Below are positions 41,734 to 51,493 of a stretch of DNA of 64,000 nt, one piece after another. Under the pieces are notes generated by a model, which saw nothing but the letters and a program-made list of their open reading frames with translations, ran no database searches and had not been told where the DNA came from. A program made the position numbers and the translations under genes. The stretch is from Allobosea sp035944375 (GTDB lineage: Bacteria > Pseudomonadota > Alphaproteobacteria > Rhizobiales > Beijerinckiaceae), in assembly GCF_035944375.1 (NCBI RefSeq), contig NZ_DASZBE010000023.1, one strand, 5' to 3'. The stretch's first letter is position 1. The number at the start of each line of letters is the position of its first letter.

Positions 41734-44700
41734 TCAATGCGCCTCGATCGTCGCCTCGGCCGGCTTTTCGGCCGGAGCCTTGCGCCAGCGCCTCACCGTC
41801 CCGGCGACGATGACATAGAGCAGCGGCACGAAGAACACGCCGAGCACGGTGGCGGCGATCATGCCGCCCATGACGCCGATGCCGATCGCGTTCTGGCTGC
41901 CGGAACCCGCGCCGGTCGCGACGGCCAGGGGCAGCACGCCGAGGATGAAGGCAAAGGAGGTCATCAGGATCGGCCGCAGGCGCTGGCGGGCCGCATCGAC
42001 GGTGGCCTCGACCAGGCCCTTGCCCGCCGCTTCCTGCTCGATCGCGAATTCGACGATCAGGATCGCATTCTTGGCGGCGAGGCCGATGGTCGTGAGCAGG
42101 CCGACCTTGAAATAGACGTCGTTGCTCTGGCCGAAGAGCGTCGCCGCGGCGAGCGCGCCGAAAATGCCGATCGGCACCGAGAGCATCACCGCGAAGGGCA
42201 CCGACCAGCTCTCATAGAGCGCCGCCAGGCAGAGGAAGACGACCAGCATGGCGAGCGCATAGAGCGCCGTCGCCTGGCTGCCCGAGAGCCGCTCCTGATA
42301 GGACAGGCCGGTCCATTCATGATTGAAGCCGGGCGGCAGCTTCTGGGCGATGGCGTCGATCTGGTCCATCGCCGCGCCGGAGCTGATGCCCGCGGCCGCC
42401 GCGCCTTGGATGTTGACGGCCGACGCCCCGTTGTAGCGCTCGAGCCGCGGGGAGCCATAGGTCCAGTGGCCCGTGGCGAAGGCCGAGAACGGCACCATCG
42501 ATCCGCCGCTGTTGCGGACATACCAGCGGCCGATATCCTCCGGCTGCATCCGGAACGGCGCGTCGGCCTGGACATAGACCGACTTCACACGGCCACGGTC
42601 GATGAAGTCGTTGACATAGGCCGAGCCCCAGGCGGTCGAGAGCGTGGTGTTGATGTCGCCCAGCGAGAGGGTGAGCGCGCTCGCCTTCTCCTGGTCGATC
42701 TCGACGGCGTATTGCGGCGTGTCCTCCTGGCCGTTGGGGCGCGTGCCGGTCAGCGACGGGTTCTGCGCGGCCATCCCGAGCAGCTGGTTGCGTATCTCCA
42801 TCAGCCGCGCATGGCCGGCGCCGGCGACGTCCTGCAGGTAGAACTCGAAGCCGGCGCTGTTGCCGAAGCCCTGGATCGAGGGCGGGGCGAGCGCGAAGAC
42901 CATGCCGTCTTTGATGCCGCGGAAGACGCCCATGGCGCGCCCGGCCACGGCCTGGGCCGAGGCCTGCTTGCCGACGCGCTCCTCGAAGGGCTTGAGCCGC
43001 ACGAAGGCGATGCCGACATTCTGGCCAGCGCCGCTGAAGCTGAAGCCGCTGACGGTCAGAACGCCCTCGACGAGGTCCTTCTCCTGCTCCTGGTAATGCC
43101 GACGGACCTGATCGAGCACGGCGAGCGTGCGGTCCTGCGTCGCGCCCGCCGGCAGCTGGACGATGGTGAAGAGGACGCCCTGGTCCTCGTCCGGCAGAAA
43201 GGAGTTGGGCAGCCGCGCGAACAGATAGGCCATGCCGCCGCCGATCAGCAGGAAGACCAGCATGAAGCGCAGCGGCCGCGCGATCATGCCGGCGACGCCG
43301 GCAGTGTAGCCGTTCAGCGTCTTGTCGAAGCCGCGGTTGAACCAGCCGAAGGGGCCGGTGCGCGCGGCATGCTCGCCGGCGGGCTTGAGCATGGCGGCGC
43401 AGAGCGCCGGCGTCAGGATCAGCGCCGTGACGACCGACAGCGCCATCGCGGTTACGATCGTGATCGAGAACTGGCGATAGATGATGCCCACCGAGCCGCC
43501 GAAGAAGGCCATCGGAACGAAGACCGCCGCGAGCACGGTGGCGATGCCGACCAGTGCGCCGGTGATCTCGCCCATCGACTTGATGGTCGCCTCCTTGGGC
43601 GAGAGCTTCTCCTCCTGCATCACGCGCTCGACGTTCTCGACGACGACGATGGCGTCGTCCACGAGCAGGCCGATGGCGAGCACCATCGCAAACATCGTCA
43701 GCGTGTTGACGGAGTAGCCGGCCACCGCGAGCACGCCGAAGGTGCCCAGCAGCACGACCGGGACGGTGATCATCGGGATCAGCGTCGCGCGGAAGTTCTG
43801 CAGGAAGACGTACATCACGATGAAGACGAGGATGATCGCCTCGAACAGCGTGTGGACGACCTTCTCGATCGAGACCTGCACGAAGGGCGTCGTGTCGAAG
43901 GGATAGACGACGTCGATGCCCTCGGGCAGCGTCGGCTTGAGGCGGTCGATCGTCGCTTTGACCGCCGCGGCGGTGTTCAGCGCGTTGGCGCCGGTCGCGA
44001 GGCTGACGGCGAGGCCGGTCGCGGGGGCGCCGTTGTAGCGGGTGGCGGTGGTGTAGTCCTTGGCGCCGAGCTCGACGCGCGCGACGTCGTTGAGCCGCAC
44101 GATCGAGCCCGACGAGCCGCTCTTGAGGATGATGTTCTCGAACTGCCCGACCGTCTGGAGACGGCTGACGGCGGTGACGGTGGCGTTGAGCTGCTGGCCC
44201 TTGACCTGGGGCAGGCCGCCGAGCTGGCCGGCCGAGACCTGGACGTTCTGCGCCTGGATCGCCGTGACCACGTCGCTGGGCATCAGCGCGTATTTCTGCA
44301 GGCGCTCGGGATCAAGCCAGATCCGCATGGCGTAGCCCGCGCCGAAGAGCTGGGTCGAGCCGACGCCCGGCACGCGCTTGAGCGTGTCGTTGAGGGTCGA
44401 ATCGACATAGTCGGCTAGGTCGTTGGTCGACATCCGCCCGTCGCGCGAGACAAAGGCGGCGACCATCAGGAAGCCCGTCGAGGCCTTGGCGACGGTGATG
44501 CCGGTGTTCTGCACCGTCTGCGGCAATTGCGCGGTGACGAGCTGCAGCTTGTTCTGCACCTGCATCTGCGCGACGTCGGGGTCGGCGCCGCTGGTGAAGG
44601 TCAGCGTGATCGTGGCCTGGCCCGAGGAGGTCGAGGTCGCCGACATGTATTGCAGGTTGTCGACGCCGGTCATGCCCTGCTCGATGACCTTCGTCACCGA

Positions 44701-44877
44701 GTTCTCGACGGTCTGGGCGTCGGCGCCGGGATAGCTCGCGCTGATGCTGACCGTGGTCGGCGCGATCTGCGGATATTGCGAGACCGGCAGGGTGCGCAGG
44801 GCGAGCAGGCCCGCCAGCATGATGACGATGGCCACGACCCAGGCGAAGATCGGGCGCTCGATGAAGAAGCGGGACAT
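41734..44877 (-). CDS. RND efflux pump, HAE1 (AcrB/MexB) family
   Basis: A 1047-residue inner-membrane proton-driven drug exporter of usual length. MSRFFIERPIFAWVVAIVIM begins helix 1; the proton-relay aspartates are in GLLVDDAIVVVENVERVM in helix 4; FVPMAFFGGSVGIIYRQFSI and RLRPILMTSFAFILGVLPLA mark further conserved helices. It is the second gene of an adaptor-pump-channel operon regulated from the tetR-side promoter region. Confidence 0.97.
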   Translation of the reverse strand: MSRFFIERPIFAWVVAIVIMLAGLLALRTLPVSQYPQIAPTTVSISASYPGADAQTVENSVTKVIEQGMTGVDNLQYMSATSTSSGQATITLTFTSGADPDVAQMQVQNKLQLVTAQLPQTVQNTGITVAKASTGFLMVAAFVSRDGRMSTNDLADYVDSTLNDTLKRVPGVGSTQLFGAGYAMRIWLDPERLQKYALMPSDVVTAIQAQNVQVSAGQLGGLPQVKGQQLNATVTAVSRLQTVGQFENIILKSGSSGSIVRLNDVARVELGAKDYTTATRYNGAPATGLAVSLATGANALNTAAAVKATIDRLKPTLPEGIDVVYPFDTTPFVQVSIEKVVHTLFEAIILVFIVMYVFLQNFRATLIPMITVPVVLLGTFGVLAVAGYSVNTLTMFAMVLAIGLLVDDAIVVVENVERVMQEEKLSPKEATIKSMGEITGALVGIATVLAAVFVPMAFFGGSVGIIYRQFSITIVTAMALSVVTALILTPALCAAMLKPAGEHAARTGPFGWFNRGFDKTLNGYTAGVAGMIARPLRFMLVFLLIGGGMAYLFARLPNSFLPDEDQGVLFTIVQLPAGATQDRTLAVLDQVRRHYQEQEKDLVEGVLTVSGFSFSGAGQNVGIAFVRLKPFEERVGKQASAQAVAGRAMGVFRGIKDGMVFALAPPSIQGFGNSAGFEFYLQDVAGAGHARLMEIRNQLLGMAAQNPSLTGTRPNGQEDTPQYAVEIDQEKASALTLSLGDINTTLSTAWGSAYVNDFIDRGRVKSVYVQADAPFRMQPEDIGRWYVRNSGGSMVPFSAFATGHWTYGSPRLERYNGASAVNIQGAAAAGISSGAAMDQIDAIAQKLPPGFNHEWTGLSYQERLSGSQATALYALAMLVVFLCLAALYESWSVPFAVMLSVPIGIFGALAAATLFGQSNDVYFKVGLLTTIGLAAKNAILIVEFAIEQEAAGKGLVEATVDAARQRLRPILMTSFAFILGVLPLAVATGAGSGSQNAIGIGVMGGMIAATVLGVFFVPLLYVIVAGTVRRWRKAPAEKPAEATIEAH

Positions 44878-44882
44878 GGCGC

Positions 44883-46118
44883 TCAGTTCTTCGCGGTCTG
44901 GCCGGGAGCCTGGCCGGCGGGCAGGGCGGCCTGGCGGTTGGCGGCCTTGAGCTCGCCGCTGGCCTCGTCGATCGTGACCTCGTTGCCGGTGACGGTCTGG
45001 CCGGCGCGCACGAGCTGCGCGCCCTCGACGATGACGCGGTCACCGTCCTTCACGCCCTGCTCGACCAGCCAGTTGTTGCCGACATTGCGCGAGGCCGCGA
45101 GCACGCGTTCCTCGACCTTGCCGTCGGCGCCGACGAACTTGGCCGTCGCCTCGCCCTTGGTGTTGCGGCCGACGGCGCGCTGGGGAACCAGGAAGCTGTT
45201 CTCGGCGATGCCCTCCTGGATGACGGCGCGCACGAACATGCCAGGCAGCAGCAGGCGGTCGGGATTGGGAAACTCGGCCCGCACCGTGAAGGTGCCGGTG
45301 GTCTCGTCGATATTGGCCTCGGCGAATTCGAGCTTGCCGGTCTGCGCGTATTCGGTGCCGGTATCGAGCTTGAGCTTCACCGCGACGTTCGGCCCGGTGA
45401 AGCGCAGGCGCCCCTCGGCCACCGCGCTGCGGAACTTCAGCAGATTGGTGCTGGACTGGATGACGTCGACATTGATCGGGTCGAGCTGACGGATCGTGGT
45501 CAGGGCCGTCGTCTGGTTGGCGGTGACCAGCGCACCCGGTGTCAGCGTCGAGCGGTCGACGCGGCCGCCGATCGGGGCCGTGACCTTGGTGAAGCCGAGA
45601 TTGATGCGGGCCGTGTCGAGGCTCGCGCGGGCGGAGGCGACGTCGGCCCGGGCCTGGGCGAGCTGCGCGACGGCGTCGTCGTTCTCCTGCTTGCTGATCG
45701 CGTTCTGGCGGATCAGGTCGCGATAGCGATCGACCTTGGCCTGGGCGTTGGGCACCGCCGCCTCGGCGCGGGCGAGCGCGGCTTCGGCGCTGTCGAGCGC
45801 CGCCTGATAGGGGGCGGGGTCGATCTCGTAGAGCAGATCGCCGGCCTTGACCTCGCTGCCCTCACGAAACAGGCGCGTCTTGACGAGACCGCCGACCTGA
45901 GGACGCACCTCGGCGACGAGGCTGGCGGCGACGCGGCCCGGCAGCTCGGCGCTGATGGCAACGGGCTTGGACCGCAGAACGACCACGCTGACCTGAGCCT
46001 GGGGCTGGGGCGGCGGGGCGGCGGCCTTCTCGCTGTTGCAGCCGGCCAGAGCGATGCCGAGAACGGCGGCCCCTACGAGGAGCATCGGCCGAACGGGGAC
46101 GGAGCGGTGACGGGACAT
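44883..46118 (-). CDS. RND efflux periplasmic adaptor (MFP, AcrA/MexA type)
   Basis: A 411-residue lipoprotein (lipobox LAGC at about residues 23-26). It contains the barrel-sandwich VAEVRPQVGGLVKTRLFREG, an alpha-hairpin of about residues 105-175 (AALDSAEAALARAEAAVPNA) and the second lipoyl half KVTAPIGGRVDRSTLTPGAL. It bridges the pump and outer-membrane channel. It is the first gene of the operon, with a strong promoter at 46149-46177. Confidence 0.95.
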   Translation of the reverse strand: MSRHRSVPVRPMLLVGAAVLGIALAGCNSEKAAAPPPQPQAQVSVVVLRSKPVAISAELPGRVAASLVAEVRPQVGGLVKTRLFREGSEVKAGDLLYEIDPAPYQAALDSAEAALARAEAAVPNAQAKVDRYRDLIRQNAISKQENDDAVAQLAQARADVASARASLDTARINLGFTKVTAPIGGRVDRSTLTPGALVTANQTTALTTIRQLDPINVDVIQSSTNLLKFRSAVAEGRLRFTGPNVAVKLKLDTGTEYAQTGKLEFAEANIDETTGTFTVRAEFPNPDRLLLPGMFVRAVIQEGIAENSFLVPQRAVGRNTKGEATAKFVGADGKVEERVLAASRNVGNNWLVEQGVKDGDRVIVEGAQLVRAGQTVTGNEVTIDEASGELKAANRQAALPAGQAPGQTAKN

Positions 46119-46134
46119 GCAGTGTCTCTTTTTG

Positions 46135-46192
46135 GAAACTCTCGGGTTTCTTAACGCTTGATTTCTCGGCCTGTCAAACCCAAAGATGTTTC
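46135..46192 (-). promoter_or_regulatory. Promoter of RND operon with two TetR-type dyads
   Basis: On the minus strand TTGACA (46172-46177) and TTAAGA (46149-46154) are 17 bp apart, a near-ideal sigma-70 promoter. Dyad GAAAC-N6-GTTTC (46135-46150) overlaps the -10 and a related CAAAC-N8-GTTTC (46175-46192) overlaps the -35. Binding of the divergent TetR protein here would block transcription. Confidence 0.65.
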
Positions 46193-46208
46193 CCGGGAGT
46201 GACGGTTA

Positions 46209-46874
46209 ATGATTGATCACGAGATTCGGGCGGGCGATGGCGGGCCGGTACGAGCCCGCGGACGGCCCAAGCAGCGACCCGATTCCGAAGAGCGCCAGCG
46301 CATCCTCGCCATCGCCTGCGAGCTTTTCCTGGATGTCGGCTATGGTGGCACGACGATGGATGCGGTGGCCGGTCGCTGCGGTATTTCCAAGAAGACGCTC
46401 TACCGCCTGTTTCCGGCCAAGACCGACCTGTTCAAGGCGATGGTTGCCGATCACCGGCGGACCATGCTCGCCCTGCCCCGTCCCGACGACGATCTGCCGC
46501 CGGCAGAAGCGCTCGCGGCCATCTTTCGGCTCGACATCGCCGAGGTCGAGAACCGCGAGCGTCTCGCCTTCATCCGGCTGGCCGTTGCCGATGCCGACCG
46601 CTATCCGGAAATCGGCGAGGCGATCGCGATGGAAGGGGCGCAGGCGGCGCTGAATTTGCTGGCTGATTGGCTCGGCCGACAGCAGGCACGCGGCGTGCTG
46701 CGGCCCTTCCCGCCCGAGGCGGCGGCCCGCATGCTGATGGACATGGTGTTCGGCGTGCTGGTGAAGCGCTATCCGGGCGATTCGCTGCTGTCCAGCGAGC
46801 AGCGGCTTGCGCATGCCAGGCGCTGCATCGAGGTCTTCCTGAACGGGCTGGCGGACCGGCCGGCTGCAGCTTGA
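46209..46874 (+). CDS. TetR/AcrR-family repressor of the RND operon
   Basis: A 221-residue regulator. The helix-turn-helix lies at about residues 32-75 (ILAIACELFLDVGYGGTTMD, AVAGRCGISKKTLYRLFPAK). The ligand domain contains a TetR_C-type RNRERLAFIRLAVADADRYP-like segment. It is divergent from the efflux genes with an intergenic region of 90 bp, the usual arrangement for a local repressor. Confidence 0.92.
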   Translation: MIDHEIRAGDGGPVRARGRPKQRPDSEERQRILAIACELFLDVGYGGTTMDAVAGRCGISKKTLYRLFPAKTDLFKAMVADHRRTMLALPRPDDDLPPAEALAAIFRLDIAEVENRERLAFIRLAVADADRYPEIGEAIAMEGAQAALNLLADWLGRQQARGVLRPFPPEAAARMLMDMVFGVLVKRYPGDSLLSSEQRLAHARRCIEVFLNGLADRPAAA

Positions 46875-46894
46875 AGCCCCGCCGCGGGCCAGGC

Positions 46895-48328
46895 TCAGCA
46901 GCAGCCGAGGCGCGTGACGTAATGTCGGGTGACCGCGCTCTCCAGCGCCGGGAGCGCTGCGACGAGGCCGGCGCGATCGGCGATGCCGGCGCGGTAGATG
47001 CCGCGCAGCTCGTCATGGACCGCATCGAGATCGACGCCCAGCACACGGCCATGGGCGACGATGCTGCGCCCGTCCACGATCAGCTCGCGGATCTGGCGGC
47101 GGGTGGCGCGCGCGAACATCAGCTCCAGCGGATCGACCGGCATCAGCGCGTCCTCGTCGAGCGCGGCGCGGTCGAGGATCAGCAGATCGGCCGCCTGCCC
47201 TTCCGCGAGTTGGCCGCCTGCCGGCGCGCCGAGCGCGATGCGCCCGGTCTCCAGCGCCATGGCGAGCGCGTCGCGGGGCTTCAGTTTCTGGTCGAAGCCC
47301 CAGCCGCCATGCAGCGACCAGAGCAGGCGCAGTTCCCGCAGCGCGTCGTCATCCTCGTCGAAGGCCTGGCCGTCGACGCCGAGCGCGACCTTGCAGCCGC
47401 GTGCCGCCATCTCGGCCACAGGCGCCAGCCCCGAACGCAGCGCCAGGTTGGAGGAGGTGTTGGTGGCGATGACGCAGCCGGCCTCGGCGATCATCTCCAG
47501 CTCGTCGGGCCGCACCCAGACGCAATGGGCCAGCGTCAGCCGCGGCGAGAGCAGGCCGATCTCCTTCCAGCGCTTGACCAGCCCGCCCGGATAGGTCCTG
47601 TCGGCCCAGTCGCGCTGGTATTTCGTCTCGAAGAGATGGGTGGTGACGCGGCGCCCGGTGCGGGCAGAGGCCTCGGCAATCGCCTCCCAGAGCGAGTCCG
47701 AGCCCCATTGCGGGCCGTTGGGCGCATACTGGACATCGACCATCGGGCCGGCGATGGCCGCCGCGACGGCGTCGACGCGGGCGATCTGCTCGGCGATCGG
47801 CAGCATCGGCGACAGATAGCGCGCCTCGATCTCGGCCCGGACGACGGGGTCGAGATCGTCCAGCACCGGGGCGTGGTCGCCATAGACCAGCGGGTTCTGG
47901 TCGCGCATGCCGACGCCAAAGGCGATGCGCACACCAATGTCGCGCGCGGCGCGGGCCATGGCCGTGGCCTCGGTCGGCAGATCGGTCAGGCCCATCGGCC
48001 GGACATGGTGGATCATCACCGCGCCCTGGCCACCGAGCGCGGCGCGCCCCAGCGGCGCCAGCGTCGCGAGATAGGGATCGACCGGGGCAAACAGCGCCAG
48101 CCGGTGCAGCCAGAGCTCGAGCGGCCGGGCGAAGCCGCCGACCGAGCTGGTGCGGATCGGGCGGGCATGGTCATGGGCGTTGACCAGCGCCGGCAGCACG
48201 ACGACGTCGTCCGCGCTACCCGCCGGCACACCGGCGATCGCGGCGATGCTGCCGCCCTCGATCGTCAGCGCGGTGTCCTGCAGGCTGCGACGGGCGTCGA
48301 AGGCCTGGCCGGCGGTGATCTGGCGCAC
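46895..48328 (-). CDS. Amidohydrolase-family (cytosine-deaminase/SAH-deaminase-like) hydrolase
   Basis: A 477-residue metal-dependent hydrolase. The first metal site is NAHDHARP, where HDH corresponds to the usual HxH; further ligands are in THLFETKYQ, LAHCVWVRPDEL and GVDGQAFDED. The overall layout fits the aminohydrolase (deaminase) group of subtype III with a small beta-sandwich at each end. It is last in a minus-strand run with an NMT1-type ABC importer, a dihydropyrimidinase-like enzyme and an SDR, so it may deaminate or open a cyclic amide or pyrimidine. Exact substrate unknown. Confidence 0.8.
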   Translation of the reverse strand: MRQITAGQAFDARRSLQDTALTIEGGSIAAIAGVPAGSADDVVVLPALVNAHDHARPIRTSSVGGFARPLELWLHRLALFAPVDPYLATLAPLGRAALGGQGAVMIHHVRPMGLTDLPTEATAMARAARDIGVRIAFGVGMRDQNPLVYGDHAPVLDDLDPVVRAEIEARYLSPMLPIAEQIARVDAVAAAIAGPMVDVQYAPNGPQWGSDSLWEAIAEASARTGRRVTTHLFETKYQRDWADRTYPGGLVKRWKEIGLLSPRLTLAHCVWVRPDELEMIAEAGCVIATNTSSNLALRSGLAPVAEMAARGCKVALGVDGQAFDEDDDALRELRLLWSLHGGWGFDQKLKPRDALAMALETGRIALGAPAGGQLAEGQAADLLILDRAALDEDALMPVDPLELMFARATRRQIRELIVDGRSIVAHGRVLGVDLDAVHDELRGIYRAGIADRAGLVAALPALESAVTRHYVTRLGCC

Positions 48329-48364
48329 AATCGGTCTCCGTCGCGATAGGGCCCTGCCCCGGCC

Positions 48365-49147
48365 TCAGGCCGAGGCGACGTCGGTCTTGCGGTGGGCCCA
48401 GCCGGTGACGCGCCGCTCGATCAGAGAAAACAGCACGTAGAGCGTGACGCCAAGCCCGGCCAGGACGAAGAGCCCGGCGAAGACGAGGGGCACGTTGAAG
48501 CTCGACGAGGCGATCATCATCATGTTGCCGATGCCGCGGTTGGAGGCGACGGTCTCCGCCACCACCGAGCCGACGAAGGCGAGCGTGATCGCGACCTTCA
48601 GAGCGGCGAAGAAATAGGGCATGGCGCGCGGCAGGCTGACATTCCAGAGAATGTCACTCTTCGACGCCTTCAGCGTCTTCATCACGTCTTCGAGCTCGGG
48701 CTCGACGGTGGCGATGCCGGTCGCGACGTTCACGACGATCGGGAAGATGCAGATGATCATCGCGGTCAGGATCGCCGGCACCGTGCCGGCGCCGTACCAG
48801 AGCACGAAGATCGGCACGACCGCGACCTTGGGGATCGAGGAGAAGCCGACGAGCAGCGGATAGGCGGTGTCGTAGGCGAGCTTGGACGAGCCGATCAGGA
48901 TGCCCAGCAGCAGCCCGATCACGACGCCGATGCCGAAGCCGACGATCGTCGTATAGAGCGTCTGCCAGGTATGCGGCCAGATCGCCGGCCAATACTGGAT
49001 CAGCGCCGCGATGATCTGGGTCGGGCGCGGCAGCAGGATGTCGGAGATGCCCGCCATCAGGCAGAACAGCTCCCAGAACACGAAGACGCCGATGATGAGC
49101 GCCGTCGAGGCGCCCTTCTCGCGGATGATCTCACTGACGCGTTCCAT
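48365..49147 (-). CDS. ABC transporter permease, SsuC/ThiX type
   Basis: A 260-residue inner-membrane protein with six hydrophobic helices. The EAA loop is MKTLKASKSDILWNVSLPRA, and GVVIGLLLGILIGSSKL and FVGSVVAETVASNRGIGNMM are typical of the nitrate/sulfonate/taurine/pyrimidine-precursor group. ATG 49147 is preferred by homology. The gene lies 13 bp after the ATPase gene. Confidence 0.9.
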   Translation of the reverse strand: MERVSEIIREKGASTALIIGVFVFWELFCLMAGISDILLPRPTQIIAALIQYWPAIWPHTWQTLYTTIVGFGIGVVIGLLLGILIGSSKLAYDTAYPLLVGFSSIPKVAVVPIFVLWYGAGTVPAILTAMIICIFPIVVNVATGIATVEPELEDVMKTLKASKSDILWNVSLPRAMPYFFAALKVAITLAFVGSVVAETVASNRGIGNMMMIASSSFNVPLVFAGLFVLAGLGVTLYVLFSLIERRVTGWAHRKTDVASA

Positions 49148-49160
49148 CAGAGTCCCTTCC

Positions 49161-50030
49161 TCACGCCGCGCCGGGCGCATGGTTGACGATGCCGGTGCCG
49201 CCACGGGCGCCGACGATCATCGCCCGCAGGCGCTGGTTCAGCGCCACGAAATCCGGTTCGAAGGTCATGTCGATGGTGCGTGGCCGCGCCAGCGCGACCG
49301 GTGAATCGTCGAGGATGCGGCCGGGCCTGGCGCTCATCACGCAGATGCGGTCGGCGAGATAGGCGGCTTCCTTGAGGTCGTGCGTGACCAGAAGCACGGT
49401 GAGCTTCTTGGAGAGCCAGAGGTCCTGCATGATCGCCCAGAGCTCCTCGCGGGTGAACTGGTCGAGCGCGCCGAAGGGCTCGTCCAGCAGCAGGAGATCG
49501 GGATCGTGGATCAGGGCGCGGCAGAGATTGGCGCGCTGCATCATGCCGCCGGAGAGCTGCCAGGGATATTTGTCGCCGAAGCCGCCCAGCCCGACCTGCG
49601 CCAGCAGCGCCTCGACCCGGTCGCGGTACTCCGTCTTGCGCTTGGACCGGTAGCCCTGCCGGAAGGGCGGCACGATCTTGAGCGGCAGCATGACGTTGTC
49701 GCGGATGTTGAGCCAGGGCAGCAGCGTCGGGTTCTGATAGGCCATGCCGATGCGGATCGGCGTCGCGCCGATCTCGCGGCCGGCGACGAAGACATGGCCG
49801 GTCGAGGGCGCCAGCAATTCGCCGACCATCTTCAGGATCGTCGACTTGCCGCAGCCCGAGGGGCCGACGAGGGCAACGAACTCCCCCTCGGCGATCTTCA
49901 GCGAGGTCGGCGCCAGCGCCTGCACCGCCTTGGCGCCGCGGCCATAGGTGATCGAGGCCTGCTCGAACTCGATGAAAGTCGTGGCCGGGGCTGTCTCGCC
50001 CGGCCGGATATCGGTGAGGATGGCGTTCAC
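49161..50030 (-). CDS. ABC transporter ATPase, SsuB/ThiZ type
   Basis: A 289-residue ATPase: Walker A GPSGCGKST, Q-loop AYQNPTLLPWLNIRDNV, signature LSGGMMQRANLCRAL, Walker B LLLLDEPFGALDQFTREEL, H-loop LVTHDLKEA. SGGMMQR instead of SGGMRQR is a feature of this subgroup. GTG 50030 overlaps the stop of the upstream dihydropyrimidinase-like gene (GTGA). Confidence 0.93.
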   Translation of the reverse strand: MNAILTDIRPGETAPATTFIEFEQASITYGRGAKAVQALAPTSLKIAEGEFVALVGPSGCGKSTILKMVGELLAPSTGHVFVAGREIGATPIRIGMAYQNPTLLPWLNIRDNVMLPLKIVPPFRQGYRSKRKTEYRDRVEALLAQVGLGGFGDKYPWQLSGGMMQRANLCRALIHDPDLLLLDEPFGALDQFTREELWAIMQDLWLSKKLTVLLVTHDLKEAAYLADRICVMSARPGRILDDSPVALARPRTIDMTFEPDFVALNQRLRAMIVGARGGTGIVNHAPGAA

Positions 50031-51493
50031 GAACCCGCTCCCTTGGCGCTGCCGGCCGGCCCTTGCAAACAGGCGGCCAGCGTCTGGTCGGCGTTGCGGA
50101 TGGTGGGTTTCGGCATGGCCTGGATCGCCGTGACCTGCCGGCCCCAGCCGCTCGTCTCGGGCACGAGCTTGCGGTCGCGCTGGACGAAGCGGCCGCGCAC
50201 CAGCGTGTGGACGGGCACGCCCGTGACGGTGACGCCCTCGAAGGGCGTGATCTTGCCGCGCGAGTGCAGGGCGTCGGCCCGGATCGTCTCTGTCCGGTTC
50301 ATGTCGACGACGGCGATGTCGGCTTCCGCGCCGGCCTCGATGCGGCCCTTGGCGGGCCAGAGCCCGAAGGCCTTGGCCGGCTTCTCGGCCGAGATCGCAA
50401 CGTAATGCTCCAGCGTCAGGCGGCCTTTCGAGACCTCGTTCAGCATCAGCGGCATCTGCGTCTCGACGCCGGGGAAGCCGCAGTCGGCCTGCCAGATGAC
50501 GTCCTTGGTCTTCTCCTCGACCGTATGGGGCGCGTGGTCGGTCGCGATCATGTCGACAACGCCCGATTGCAGCGCCGCCCAGATCGCTTCCGAATCCGAG
50601 GCTTCCCGCACCGGCGGGTTGACGCGGATGATCGAGCCGAGCCGCGCATAGTCGCGCGAGTCGAGCAGGAGATAGCAGGGGCAGGTCTCGCCGGTGATCT
50701 CGACGCCGCGGGCCTTGGCCTCGGCCAGCGGGCGCAGTTCGGCGGCTGAAGAGATGTGCAGGATGTGGATGCGCGCGCCGGTCCACTCCGCCAGTTCCGC
50801 CGCGCGGCCGACGGCTTCCGCCGCGACGATGGCGGGGCGCGCCGCGATATGGGCGAGCGGGTCGTTGCGGCCGGCCTCCATCAGGCGCTTCTGGCGCCAG
50901 GCCATGATCGAGGCCGTCTCGGCATGGAGCGAGATGCGCAGGCCCGAGGGCGCGATGATCTCGAAGCCCTCCAGCATAGCCCCCGTCGAGGGCGACGGCA
51001 GATTGCCGAAGGTGTTGCCCATGAAGCATTTGAAGGCGTTGACGCCGCCCTCGATCAGGCCCTGGAGCTCGTCGATGTTGTCCTCCGCCAGCAGCCCGTA
51101 GATGCCGTAGTCGACATGGGCCTTGGCGGCGGCCTCCTGCTTCTGGCGCAGTTCCTTGACCGAGCGCGTCGGCGGGTTGGTGTTGGGCATCTCGAAGACG
51201 GTGGTGGTGCCGCCCATCGCAGCCGCCGCGCTGCCGGTGCGCCAGTCCTCCTTATGGGTGTAGCCGGGCTCGCGGAAATGGACATGGACGTCGATGGCGC
51301 CGGGCAACAGGAACTGGCCGGACACGTCGACCGTTTCGCGCGCCGCCGGCATCGCGGCCGGCGCGCCGACCAGCGCGATCAGCCCGTCCTTGATCGCGAC
51401 ATCGGCACGATAGCGGGTCTGACCGGTCACGACGGTGCCGCCCGTGAGGACGAGATCGGCGATGAAGGGCGTGTCTGTCACGGCTTCACTCAC
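50027..51493 (-). CDS. Cyclic amidohydrolase (dihydropyrimidinase/allantoinase/dihydroorotase-type)
   Basis: A 488-residue binuclear metallo-amidohydrolase. It has the metal motif DVHVHFREPGYTHKEDW, the carboxylated lysine in VNAFKCFMGN, histidines in LHAETAS and ILHISSAAE, and the aspartate in ATDHAPHTVEEK. The HFREPGYTHKEDW signature favours allantoinase/dihydroorotase-like members over hydantoinases. It opens a cyclic diamide ring. Its ATG overlaps the stop of the SDR gene (ATGA) and its end overlaps the ATPase gene, so uptake and hydrolysis are co-expressed. Confidence 0.9.
   Translation of the reverse strand: MSEAVTDTPFIADLVLTGGTVVTGQTRYRADVAIKDGLIALVGAPAAMPAARETVDVSGQFLLPGAIDVHVHFREPGYTHKEDWRTGSAAAAMGGTTTVFEMPNTNPPTRSVKELRQKQEAAAKAHVDYGIYGLLAEDNIDELQGLIEGGVNAFKCFMGNTFGNLPSPSTGAMLEGFEIIAPSGLRISLHAETASIMAWRQKRLMEAGRNDPLAHIAARPAIVAAEAVGRAAELAEWTGARIHILHISSAAELRPLAEAKARGVEITGETCPCYLLLDSRDYARLGSIIRVNPPVREASDSEAIWAALQSGVVDMIATDHAPHTVEEKTKDVIWQADCGFPGVETQMPLMLNEVSKGRLTLEHYVAISAEKPAKAFGLWPAKGRIEAGAEADIAVVDMNRTETIRADALHSRGKITPFEGVTVTGVPVHTLVRGRFVQRDRKLVPETSGWGRQVTAIQAMPKPTIRNADQTLAACLQGPAGSAKGAGS

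Noticed and set aside
41677..44418. A 913-codon open frame on the plus strand opposite the RND pump gene
   Set aside because: It is low-complexity Arg/His/Asp/Glu-rich sequence without any domain, fully antisense to a clear HAE1 gene; a shadow frame of high-GC DNA.
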